From: Nesterenkonia haasae
GTDB lineage: Bacteria; Actinomycetota; Actinomycetes; Actinomycetales; Micrococcaceae
Direction: 5' to 3'
Length of the DNA: 64,000 nucleotides
Assembly (NCBI RefSeq): GCF_010119385.1
Contig: NZ_VFIE01000018.1
Location: forward strand, 322,863-386,862
Shown here one piece after another: positions 25,459-32,995 of the stretch. The first letter of the stretch is position 1; every line of letters starts with the position of its first letter. Below the pieces are notes generated by a model, which searched no databases, was not told the DNA's origin, and saw nothing but the letters and a program-made list of their open reading frames with translations. Both the position numbers and the translations under genes were made by a program.

Positions 25459-26742
25459 ATGAAGAGGAACAAAATCACCACAGGACTCGGCATCGTCATC
25501 GTCGGGCTCATGGCCGCGACCGGATGCAGCTCTGATGCAGAAGGCGGAGAGGACACACAAGAGGATGTCTCGCTGCGCTTCGCGTGGTGGGGCTCCGACA
25601 CCCGCCACCAAGCGACCCAGGAAATCATCGACCTCTTCGAGGAAGAAAACCCTGGCATCACGGTCGAGGCCCAATTCGGCGAATGGTCCAACTACTGGGA
25701 CCAGATCGCCACCCAGACCGCCGGAGGCAACGCCCCGGACATCATTCAGATGGATGAGATGTACGTGCGTGAATACGCCGACAGAAACGCATTGCTGGAC
25801 CTCTCCGATGTGGACACTTCTGAACTCGAAGACGCCGCCGTCGACGCCGGGCGCACCGAAGATGGGCTCTACGCCATTAGCCTCGGCGTGATTGCGCTCG
25901 GAACTATCGTCAACGCTGACCTTCTGGATGAGGCCGGGATTGACATGCCCGACGACGAATCATGGACTTGGGATGATTTCGCTGAAATATCAGCCCAGGT
26001 CAGTTCCGACCTGGATGGAGTCTACGGCGCAGGCGAACTCGTCGGAGCACCAATGGGTCTGCAGGTGTGGCTGCGTCAGCATGACAAAGACCTCTTTGAT
26101 GACTCCGGTGAGTTGGCACTGAGCACAGATGATGCACGCGATTATCTGCAGTTCACCCTCGACCTCCACGAGGATGCCGACTATCCCTCCGCTGACTACA
26201 TCTCCGAGTCTCAAGGTCTCGGCCCGGAAGACTCTGCTGTGGGCACTAATGAGGCTGCCATGGGATTCAGGTGGGCAACACAGGTGATTGCGCAGACCAG
26301 CGCCTCCGGCTCGGACCTCCAGGTACTGAGACTCCCCAGTGAGGAAGGCAGCGCGGAGGCGAACGGTGATTGGATCAAGGGGTCCATGTTCCTCTCCGCT
26401 GCGGCAGGCACGGACCATCCTGAGGAGGCGAAGCAGTTCATCGACTTCTTCGTGAACTCTCAGGAGGCTGGCGAAATCAATGGCATGGAGCGCGGCCTTC
26501 CTGCCAACCTTGAGATCCGCCAATCGGTGCTGGAAGAGATCGAGGGTCCTGAACTAGCCGCTGCAGAATTCGTGGAAGAGGTAGAGCAGAGTGGAGCGGG
26601 CACCACTCCCGTACCTCCACCGGGGTTCGGCACATTCCAAGAGATCATCGACCGGCACCTGCTGGAACTGCTGTTCGACCGTATGACGGTAGATGAGGCA
26701 GCAGAAGGCATGGTCGCCGAACTGGAGGCAGAGGTCAGCTAG
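25459..26742 (+). CDS. Sugar-binding lipoprotein of an ABC importer, without permease genes nearby
   Basis: The 427-residue protein carries a lipoprotein signal (IVGLMAATGCSSDAEGG, Cys near 23) and the family 1 binding-protein fold (SLRFAWWGSDTRHQATQEIIDLFEEENPGITVEAQF; later APDIIQMDEMYVREYADRNALLDLSD). It should deliver a sugar to MalF/MalG-type permeases, but none follows: the gene ends in a strong hairpin and the next gene is an alcohol dehydrogenase on the other strand. It may share permeases encoded elsewhere or be left over from a deletion. Confidence 0.9.
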   Translation: MKRNKITTGLGIVIVGLMAATGCSSDAEGGEDTQEDVSLRFAWWGSDTRHQATQEIIDLFEEENPGITVEAQFGEWSNYWDQIATQTAGGNAPDIIQMDEMYVREYADRNALLDLSDVDTSELEDAAVDAGRTEDGLYAISLGVIALGTIVNADLLDEAGIDMPDDESWTWDDFAEISAQVSSDLDGVYGAGELVGAPMGLQVWLRQHDKDLFDDSGELALSTDDARDYLQFTLDLHEDADYPSADYISESQGLGPEDSAVGTNEAAMGFRWATQVIAQTSASGSDLQVLRLPSEEGSAEANGDWIKGSMFLSAAAGTDHPEEAKQFIDFFVNSQEAGEINGMERGLPANLEIRQSVLEEIEGPELAAAEFVEEVEQSGAGTTPVPPPGFGTFQEIIDRHLLELLFDRMTVDEAAEGMVAELEAEVS

Positions 26743-26757
26743 GCGAAAACCCAAAAC

Positions 26758-26807
26758 ACGCGCATCGCGCTGTGGTGGTATCGGAACCATCGCAGCGCGA
26801 TGCGCGT
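26758..26807. terminator. Strong hairpin after the binding-protein gene
   Basis: A perfect 15-bp stem (ACGCGCATCGCGCTG at 26758-26772, complement at 26793-26807) surrounds a 20-base loop between two convergent genes. It lacks a T-run on either side but is very likely a bidirectional transcription barrier. Confidence 0.6.
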
Positions 26808-26879
26808 CAGCTCACCACGAGGGCTCCCTGAGGCTGCAGAGACGTTAGCCGCCCGAATAGGCACCGGGGCCACCTGATC

Positions 26880-27923
26880 CTATGGCACCACCACGGCCCG
26901 GCCGCGGAGTTCACCGTCGTGCAGCTTCCGGTACGCCTCCGGACCGTCATCCAATGTGAAGTGTTCCGTCTCTACAGAGACTTGACCGGTGCGAGCCAGC
27001 TCGAAGACCTCCATCAGCTCAGGTCGAGTGCCCCAGTACGGTGCTCTCACGCGTGAGCCGAACGGCTGGCCCAATAGGCCCACAGTTCTCTGCACCGCTC
27101 CAGCTCCCACCAGCACCATGTCAGTCCGAGGTCCACTCAGCGCGTCGATAATCTCCAGTACCTTGTCATTGGTGACGAAGTCGAAGATCGCTGCTGCGGG
27201 CCCGGTCCCCACCTCTTCTGCAATGCGCTGAGCAGCGTTCTCATCCGAAAGGAACGCGTAGTGGGCGCCCACTTCGCGCGCGAACTCGAGCTTGCTCTCA
27301 CTGATGTCCAGCGCCACCACCGTTGCCGAGGTCATGGCCCGCAGCATCTGCACAGCCACATGGCCGAGCCCGCCGACACCGATCACAACGGCAACACTGC
27401 CGGGCACCAGGAACTCCATAGAACCTTTGACTGCGTGGTAGGGGGTGAGTCCGGCGTCGGTCAGTGCCACGTTCTCTGCGGGGTCAAGATCACCCAAGGG
27501 AATCAGCAGCCGTGGGTCACGAACAATCATGTACTCAGCCATCGCGCCGTCGCTGCCTAACCCCGGAGGGGTAATTCCTAGGCCTGCGGCGTGGGGGCAG
27601 TAGTTTTCGCTCCCCTCAGCGCAGGGTTTGCATCGCCCGCAGCCTTGCGGTCCGTAGACGGCTACGGACTCTCCCAGTTCGGCGACACGGACGCCTTCTC
27701 CCAGTGCATCAATGACTCCCACACCTTCGTGGCCGAGCGTCATCGGCAGCGGGTAGCCGAAGGCGGCGTACTGTTCTTCACTCAACCCCATGACAAAACT
27801 GTCCGAATGGCATGCGCCAGCGGCGGTCACTTTGAGTCGGACCTCTCCCGGGCCCGGTTCCGGAGTCGGGACTTCCCGAACCTCCGGAGGCTTGCCGACC
27901 TGGACGTATTGCAGTGCCTTCAT
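26880..27923 (-). CDS. Zinc-dependent alcohol dehydrogenase (MDR family, NAD-type)
   Basis: The 347-residue protein has the catalytic zinc site (GACHSD near 37, LGHEGVG near 62), the structural zinc cysteines (GCGRCKPCAEGSENYC, about 92-107), and the NAD-binding motif VIGVGGLGHVAVQ with an acidic residue at the end of the next strand (VALDIS), which favours NAD. It probably oxidises primary alcohols. The ATG at 27923 has AAGGAGG ahead; the longer frame adds unrelated sequence. It is divergent from the small membrane protein at 28219 and seems monocistronic. Confidence 0.92.
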   Translation of the reverse strand: MKALQYVQVGKPPEVREVPTPEPGPGEVRLKVTAAGACHSDSFVMGLSEEQYAAFGYPLPMTLGHEGVGVIDALGEGVRVAELGESVAVYGPQGCGRCKPCAEGSENYCPHAAGLGITPPGLGSDGAMAEYMIVRDPRLLIPLGDLDPAENVALTDAGLTPYHAVKGSMEFLVPGSVAVVIGVGGLGHVAVQMLRAMTSATVVALDISESKLEFAREVGAHYAFLSDENAAQRIAEEVGTGPAAAIFDFVTNDKVLEIIDALSGPRTDMVLVGAGAVQRTVGLLGQPFGSRVRAPYWGTRPELMEVFELARTGQVSVETEHFTLDDGPEAYRKLHDGELRGRAVVVP

Positions 27924-28218
27924 TGCTGGCCTCCTTGCCGTGCGCTCTGGCTGATGCTGCCCGAGCGCCGCGTTGATCTCCTGCGTGCTGACAGTTTCAT
28001 CTTGCCACTGCTGGCCCAGGAACGGCAGAGCTCGGCTAGGCTTGCGCGCCCCCTGTACGCCATATCCCATCAACGTGCCGCACACCACCGTGATCTGTGC
28101 CGCACAGCGGAGTCACCTCCGCATGACAGGAGTACGCTGAGTATCGGAGGGAGGGCGACCAGCCTGAAACTCCGCACAGCGAAATATCCACAATGTTCGT
28201 GAGGATGTGTCGGTCACC

Positions 28219-28446
28219 ATGTCAGCTTCCAATACACATCAGTCAGAAGACCCAAAGGGCACAGGTCAGCCCGGATCCCCTGCGGATTCGCAGCTCAGCA
28301 CTGACGACGTCGCCAGCTCACCGGAAAGCCCCAGCAAGCCCGCACGGTCGACGACCACAATGCTGGCAATTTTCGCCCTCATCTGCGTAGGTCTGCTGCT
28401 TTTTCTGCTCATCGGTGAGATCGGAATCTTCGAGACAGGAAACTGA
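28219..28446 (+). CDS. Small single-helix membrane protein, duplicated copy A
   Basis: The 75-residue product has a polar Ser/Pro-rich N-terminal half, then RSTTTMLAIFALICVGLLLFLLIGEIGIFE, one clear membrane helix (about 48-68). A paralogue at 43394-43594 shares the RSTTTMLAIFA..C.GLLLFLLIGEIGIFE block almost without change while the polar half has diverged, which indicates selection on the helix. No known family is recognised. A GTG twelve bases upstream could also start it. It begins a segment that is duplicated at 43.4-45.5 kb. Confidence 0.65.
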   Translation: MSASNTHQSEDPKGTGQPGSPADSQLSTDDVASSPESPSKPARSTTTMLAIFALICVGLLLFLLIGEIGIFETGN

Positions 28447-28524
28447 CTCAGCTTGACCTAGCCGCTGCTCCGGGGGCTGCTGGCGCCCATGACAGGCAGA
28501 AATGACCCCCTAACGACAGACCAG

Positions 28525-28620
28525 TCATCGCTGAGGAGGCTGGCCCTGACCGCGGCGGCGCTGCCGGAACATTCTGATCGCCATACGGGCTACGCGCATC
28601 ACAATGACTCGGATGATCAT
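28525..28620 (-). CDS. Possible 31-residue arginine-rich small protein, copy A
   Basis: The frame ATG to TGA reads MIIRVIVMRVARMAIRMFRQ followed by RRRGQGQPPQR. It is noticed only because the second copy of the duplicated segment (43672-43770) preserves the same C-terminal wording (QQRRRGDGQPPQR and the stop) yet has lost one base upstream. Several changes between the copies are synonymous or conservative. No ribosome site is obvious, so real translation is uncertain. An amphipathic, basic, membrane-associated peptide is the most that can be said. Confidence 0.3.
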   Translation of the reverse strand: MIIRVIVMRVARMAIRMFRQRRRGQGQPPQR

Positions 28621-28763
28621 GTCCGCACTGTATCCCACCTCACTCTCTGAGTAACTCACGGCCTGCTCACACACAACGTCCAGCCGCACGCCCCACTCTG
28701 AGATAAGAGACATCGGTGCTGATCAGAGCGTGTGAGACGTTCCCCGGTGTATGAGTCTGATAG

Positions 28764-29225
28764 GTGGGTGATCTCCCAGTGGATCTCCTGGAACACGACC
28801 CTCCCACGGCACAGCGGTGGCTCAAACGCCGTGGCGCGGAGATCCTCGGCTGGACTCTGGTGGCGGTGGGGGCCGCAGCCCTTGTGCTCCCTGGCCCTGG
28901 ACTCCTACTGCTGGTGTCTGGTTTCGCTCTGCTGGCGACTCGATACACCTGGGCCAGGAACCGTCTGCTGCCTCTGAAGGCCCGCGCCATCAGGCTCGCG
29001 ATCAAAGGGGTCAGCAGCTGGCCCAAGATCATTGGCAGCATCATCGGCGCACTCGGTATCACTGCACTGGGCGTGCTCTGGGTGGTTCAACCCGCTGTTC
29101 CCGAATGGTGGCCGCTGGACGCAAGATGGTGGCTCTTCGGAGGTTGGGGTACCGGCATCACGCTCATTCTCTCGGGTGTGATCGCGCTGGCCATGGTTGC
29201 CTATTCGTACCGGCGGATTCGCTGA
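28764..29225 (+). CDS. PGPGW-family membrane protein (TIGR02611-like), intact copy A
   Basis: The 153-residue protein carries the hallmark ALVLPGPGLLLLVSGFALLA (about 37-56), then LLPLKARAIRLAIKGVSSWPKI and two more membrane helices ending with VAYSYRRIR. The family is a set of small actinobacterial membrane proteins of unknown role. GTG at 28764 or at 28779 may be the start. The second copy at 44021-44468 contains two stop codons and a frameshift, so this copy is the functional one. Confidence 0.8.
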   Translation: MGDLPVDLLEHDPPTAQRWLKRRGAEILGWTLVAVGAAALVLPGPGLLLLVSGFALLATRYTWARNRLLPLKARAIRLAIKGVSSWPKIIGSIIGALGITALGVLWVVQPAVPEWWPLDARWWLFGGWGTGITLILSGVIALAMVAYSYRRIR

Positions 29226-29293
29226 CTCATTTCTGACCGAAGTTCTGCCGCGAGCGCGTGTTGCATAGGCTGACCCTGATAGAGGAGGTCAGC

Positions 29294-30994
29294 TTGTCCG
29301 TCAACGCACCATCTCCGCAGCCTGAAACGGTTGCCGTGGCTGTGGGCCGCACCCTGGCAGAGCTCGGCGTCGAGCATGTCTTTGGTGTGGTGGGCAGCGG
29401 GAACTTCGCCATGACCAACGCGCTGCGGCGCGGTGGCGCAGGCTGGACGGCTGCACGTCATGAGGGCGGGGCAGCGACTATGGCGGATGCTTACGCACGC
29501 ACTACCGGTACGGTCACGGTGGTCACCACCCATCAGGGGTGTGGGCTCACCAACGCCGTGACAGGGATCGCTGAGGCGGCGAAGTCGCGGACCCCGATGA
29601 TCGTCCTCACCGCTGATACCGGGGTCGCGGCCACGCTGTCGAACTTCCGCATTGATCAGGACGGCTTGGCCGACTCAGTCGGTGCGGTGGCAGAGCGTGT
29701 GCATTCGGCAGCTTCTGCCGTGGCGGACACGGAGCGTGCGTTCCGCACGGCCGTCTTAGCCCGCCGCACAGTGGTGCTGTCGGTACCGATCGATATCCAG
29801 GGCCAGCCGTACCCCGGTGCCGACTCACCTGCGGCGGGCAGTACTCGCCGTCGCCCCACTGCGCAGAGTCTGCGCCCCTCCGCAGAGTCTGTCTCCGCAC
29901 TGGCTGATGCCCTCAGCCGGGCGCAACGGCCGGTCATCCTCGCAGGCCGCGGTGGGCGGAATGCCGGCCCGGAACTTCTCGCCCTGGCTCAGGTGACTGG
30001 CGCGCTGACCGCCACCTCCGCCGCGGCCCATGGCCTGTTCCACGCCGACGCCTTCTGCCTGGGAATCTCCGGCGGGTTCTCCTCCGACTTCGCCGCTGAG
30101 ACCATCAGGAACGCGGATCTGATCGTCGCCTTCGGATGTGCGCTGAATATGTGGACTATGCGCCATGGCTCCCTCATCGGCGAGGACACCACGGTGATCC
30201 AGGTCGACACCGAGCAGACGGCACTGGGTGCTCACCGGCCCATCAGCGCCGGCGTGCTGGGCGACGCCGCGGAGACCGCCACCGCTGTGCGCACCGAACT
30301 GCTCAGCCGCTCCCCCGCCCCACTCAACGTCGAACTCAAGTTGCGCACCACCCATATGCAGGACCTCATTGCGGAGCGGGCGCGGAAGGACACTGAGCCG
30401 TTTGAGGATCTCTCGACTGGTGAGCGGATCGATCCGCGTGTGCTGAGTATCGAGCTGGATAGGGCGCTTCCGGCCCAGCGCAGTGTGGCGATCGATTCCG
30501 GGAACTTCATGGGTTATCCAGCGGCCTATTTCCAGGTCCCCGATGAGCGCGGATTCTGCATGACGCAGTCCTTCCAATCCATCGGGTTGGGCCTGCACAC
30601 CGCGATCGGACTCGCCACCGCCGCCCCGGACCGGCTGACCGTGCTGGGCACCGGTGACGGTGGATTCCTGATGAGCATCGCTGAGTTGGACACCGCGGTG
30701 CGGCAGCAGCTGCCCATGGTTGTGGTGGTTTATAACGACGACGCCTATGGAGCAGAAGTCCACCACTTCGACGCAGCGGAGGACGAGCTTGAGATCGTGA
30801 GATTCCCGGAGACGGACATTGCCTCTGTGGCCCGCGGCTTCGGCGCCGAGGGCCTAACGATCCGCACCGCAGAAGACTTGACCGCAGCCTGCACCCGGAT
30901 CAGTCAGGGTGTGGACTCTGTGCTGGTGATTGACGCCAAGATCGCCTCCGACGGCGGTTCCTGGTGGCTCGCCGAAGCCTTCAAAGGGCACTGA
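29294..30994 (+). CDS. Thiamine-diphosphate-dependent enzyme (acetolactate synthase-like)
   Basis: The 566-residue protein has the three ThDP-enzyme domains. The N-terminal pyrimidine-binding domain shows the catalytic glutamate (ARHEGGAATMADAYAR, about 55) and GVVGSGNFAMTNAL. A middle domain follows (about 190-330). The C-terminal pyrophosphate domain has the GDG..N motif (LGTGDGGFLMSIAELDTAVRQQLPMVVVVYND, about 465-497). The product cannot be named; acetolactate synthase, benzoylformate decarboxylase and relatives share this layout. Start is TTG 29294, because GGAGG stands five bases ahead. It is followed 75 bp later by a cyclase-family hydrolase, and the pair lies between parts of the duplicated segment. 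Confidence 0.88.
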   Translation: MSVNAPSPQPETVAVAVGRTLAELGVEHVFGVVGSGNFAMTNALRRGGAGWTAARHEGGAATMADAYARTTGTVTVVTTHQGCGLTNAVTGIAEAAKSRTPMIVLTADTGVAATLSNFRIDQDGLADSVGAVAERVHSAASAVADTERAFRTAVLARRTVVLSVPIDIQGQPYPGADSPAAGSTRRRPTAQSLRPSAESVSALADALSRAQRPVILAGRGGRNAGPELLALAQVTGALTATSAAAHGLFHADAFCLGISGGFSSDFAAETIRNADLIVAFGCALNMWTMRHGSLIGEDTTVIQVDTEQTALGAHRPISAGVLGDAAETATAVRTELLSRSPAPLNVELKLRTTHMQDLIAERARKDTEPFEDLSTGERIDPRVLSIELDRALPAQRSVAIDSGNFMGYPAAYFQVPDERGFCMTQSFQSIGLGLHTAIGLATAAPDRLTVLGTGDGGFLMSIAELDTAVRQQLPMVVVVYNDDAYGAEVHHFDAAEDELEIVRFPETDIASVARGFGAEGLTIRTAEDLTAACTRISQGVDSVLVIDAKIASDGGSWWLAEAFKGH

Positions 30995-31069
30995 CGTTAG
31001 CCTGCACATGCCTGATAACTGAATACTCATTGCACCCCGCCTGCACCGCACTGAAGACGAAGGAGCCCC

Positions 31070-31843
31070 ATGTCACTGACCACCAGCCTCGCCACTGCCC
31101 TGGCGGAGGGTTCACTGAAGATCGTGGACCTGACCAATACTCTCTCCGCCGAGACTCCGACCCTGCGCCTGCCGGAGCCGTTCCCGAACCTGATTGATTT
31201 CCGATTGGAGGAGGTTGCCGCTTACAACGAGTCTGGCCCGTTCTGGAAGCACCACAACATCCATACAGGTGAGCACATCGGCACCCATATTGACGCACCC
31301 GTCCACTGGGCATCCGGCAAGGAGGGTAAGGACGTGTCTCAGATTGAGCCGGAACGTCTGATCGGGCCCGCCGCGGTGTTGGATGTCAGCGCTGCGGTGG
31401 CGCAGAATGCGGACTTCCTTCTGGAGGTCGAACATGTCAAGGCGTGGGAGGCCGAGCACGGGCCGCTGCCGGCCAATGGCTGGCTACTGCTGCGCACGGG
31501 ATGGGACAAGTATGCCGATGACAAGGAGGCGTTCCTCAACGCAGATGAGTCTGGCTCCCACACTCCGGGGATCTCCTCAGCGTGTGCCAAATGGCTGGCG
31601 GAGGAGACTGAACTTTCCGGCTACGGCGTGGAGACCGTCGGCATCGACCAGGGAAATGCGGCGGAGCTGGACCCGCCGTTCCCCGCGCACTATTTCCTGC
31701 TGGGCAGTGATAAGTACGGCATCACCTCCCTGCAGAACCTGGATAAACTCCCCGCCACGGGCGCAATCCTTGTGGTGGCTCCGCTGCCGATCGTGGGCGG
31801 CACCGGCAGCCCGGCCCGCGTCTACGCCCTGCTGGACAGCTGA
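31070..31843 (+). CDS. Cyclase-family hydrolase (kynurenine-formamidase-like)
   Basis: The 257-residue protein has the metal-binding HxGTHxDxPxH motif (HTGEHIGTHIDAPVHW, about 64-79) and GIDQGNAAELD further on, typical of the cyclase/arylformamidase family of metal-dependent amide or lactone hydrolases. The ATG has AAGGAG ahead. Pairing with a ThDP enzyme suggests a short route that cleaves a ring or formamide and then a keto acid, but substrate is unknown. Only two bases separate its stop from the decayed quinone-oxidoreductase remnant. Confidence 0.88.
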   Translation: MSLTTSLATALAEGSLKIVDLTNTLSAETPTLRLPEPFPNLIDFRLEEVAAYNESGPFWKHHNIHTGEHIGTHIDAPVHWASGKEGKDVSQIEPERLIGPAAVLDVSAAVAQNADFLLEVEHVKAWEAEHGPLPANGWLLLRTGWDKYADDKEAFLNADESGSHTPGISSACAKWLAEETELSGYGVETVGIDQGNAAELDPPFPAHYFLLGSDKYGITSLQNLDKLPATGAILVVAPLPIVGGTGSPARVYALLDS

Positions 31844-31844
31844 G

Positions 31845-32154
31845 CTAGGGCGTCAGCACCAGCTTGCCGATGACCTCGCCGCGTCCCAGCATCCGGTGGG
31901 CCACACGTTCTCCGTCACTGCGGTGACGATCTCGGCCTTCTCCTTTTTGGAGCGTCCGCGCAGGGTGGTGGCGGAGACGTGGAGCCGGCGCTTGAGCATC
32001 CGTCCGAGGTCCAGCTAGGCCGGCATCCACCCCGGCACCCTAGGCCTCGTCCTTGATGCGTTGCGCGAAGTCCTCTTCGCGGTAGTTGATGACGACGCTG
32101 GCACCCAACTCCTCTGCGGCGTCGAGTTTTTCTTGGCTGCCGGCGGTGATGAAC
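31845..32154 (-). pseudogene. Remnant of a quinone oxidoreductase gene (decayed duplicate)
   Basis: This stretch matches the 3-prime third of the intact quinone oxidoreductase at 44482-45462 on the same strand. It has large internal deletions, including about 75 bp lost next to GCATCCGGTG and more than 100 bp lost after GTCCGAGGTCCA. The stop has changed from TGA to TAG and no frame stays open. The match ends at about 32154, where unrelated GIY-YIG-type coding sequence takes over. It is therefore a breakpoint as well as a pseudogene. Confidence 0.85.
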
Positions 32155-32156
32155 CG

Positions 32157-32950
32157 GCTCGAGTGCCTCGGGAGAACCCGATCTTGTGGAGTTTCTCAAT
32201 GCTGCTGATCTGCGGGGCATCGCTGAGTGATCGCAGCACGTACATAAATCCGGTGGCCTGGTCGGCGTTACGGGTGCGCTGCTTATACCACACGCGCTTA
32301 CCGGAGACCGGCTGCTTCGCCCCCAGCTCAGCGACAAAGAGCATCAGGCCCGAGAGGACGAAAAACGCACCAGGTTCGATACTGGACTCTCCTCCGAACG
32401 GCGCGAGCTTGGCCTGGCGGCTACGCAGTTCCTCATGCTTCTGCGCGAACAGCGGATCGAAGGCTGCAGAGTCCTCGCTCTTACTCTTCTGCGCCACATC
32501 CTCCGGGTCAGTCCGCTTAGCCCGCGGCGGGGCAGGCAGACTACTGGTATCCAGAACGCCGGAGGTGTCCTCCAGTAGGTCCGCACCATCGGAGTCCAAC
32601 AGGTCATCCACGGATTCTGGTGATTCTGGTATCTCGAGCAGTCCAAACTCCTCCAGGTGTCGCAGCGCTTCGATTTTCTCGTCGTGAGCCAGGATGCCGT
32701 CCAACCTGGCTCCGAACTTACGCTCAGTGATCTCCCGTGTTGTCAATCTCGGAACGCGCTGGTACTCGCAGTAGAACTCCACAATCTTCAGGAACGACCG
32801 CTCCAAACGGTCGCCCGAGGTGACTTTAGTTGGCTTTTCGGCGCACCGAGCAGTCCAGGGTCGTATAACCTTCCTAGTCAGGACGCCTTCCGCTCCAGCT
32901 TGGCACCTATTCCTACACCCGGCAACGGTGCTTACTGCAAACAACGACAC
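32157..32950 (-). pseudogene. Truncated GIY-YIG (T5orf172-like) nuclease gene
   Basis: The open frame reads LERSFLKIVEFYCEYQRVPR, DGILAHDEKIEALRHLEEFG, FDPLFAQKHEELRS, FVLSGLMLFVAELG and finally GFMYVLRSLSDAPQIS, LHKIGFSRGT, the start of a GIY-YIG nuclease core. The rest of the nuclease domain is missing: after GFSRGT the frame runs out of phase into the quinone-oxidoreductase remnant. The usual strand between VAELG and the GIY-YIG start also looks shortened. A stop at 32015 closes the chimeric frame, but the product should be inactive. The N-terminus before about residue 45 is not family-like. Confidence 0.7.
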
Positions 32951-32995
32951 CCTTTTGAACGGCCGGACTTGGAATCGGAGCCGTACCGCCGAGCA

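Noticed and set aside
9254-28540. Genomic island attached to tRNA-Thr, with an attachment repeat
   Set aside because: The metabolic region begins just after the tRNA, but no integrase gene is present and the longest match to the tRNA end I found further on is eight bases (AGGAGGCT near 28534), which is expected by chance.
32015-32950. 311-residue ORF as an intact GIY-YIG protein
   Set aside because: The nuclease core is cut short, and the C-terminal 47 residues are out-of-phase oxidoreductase sequence.
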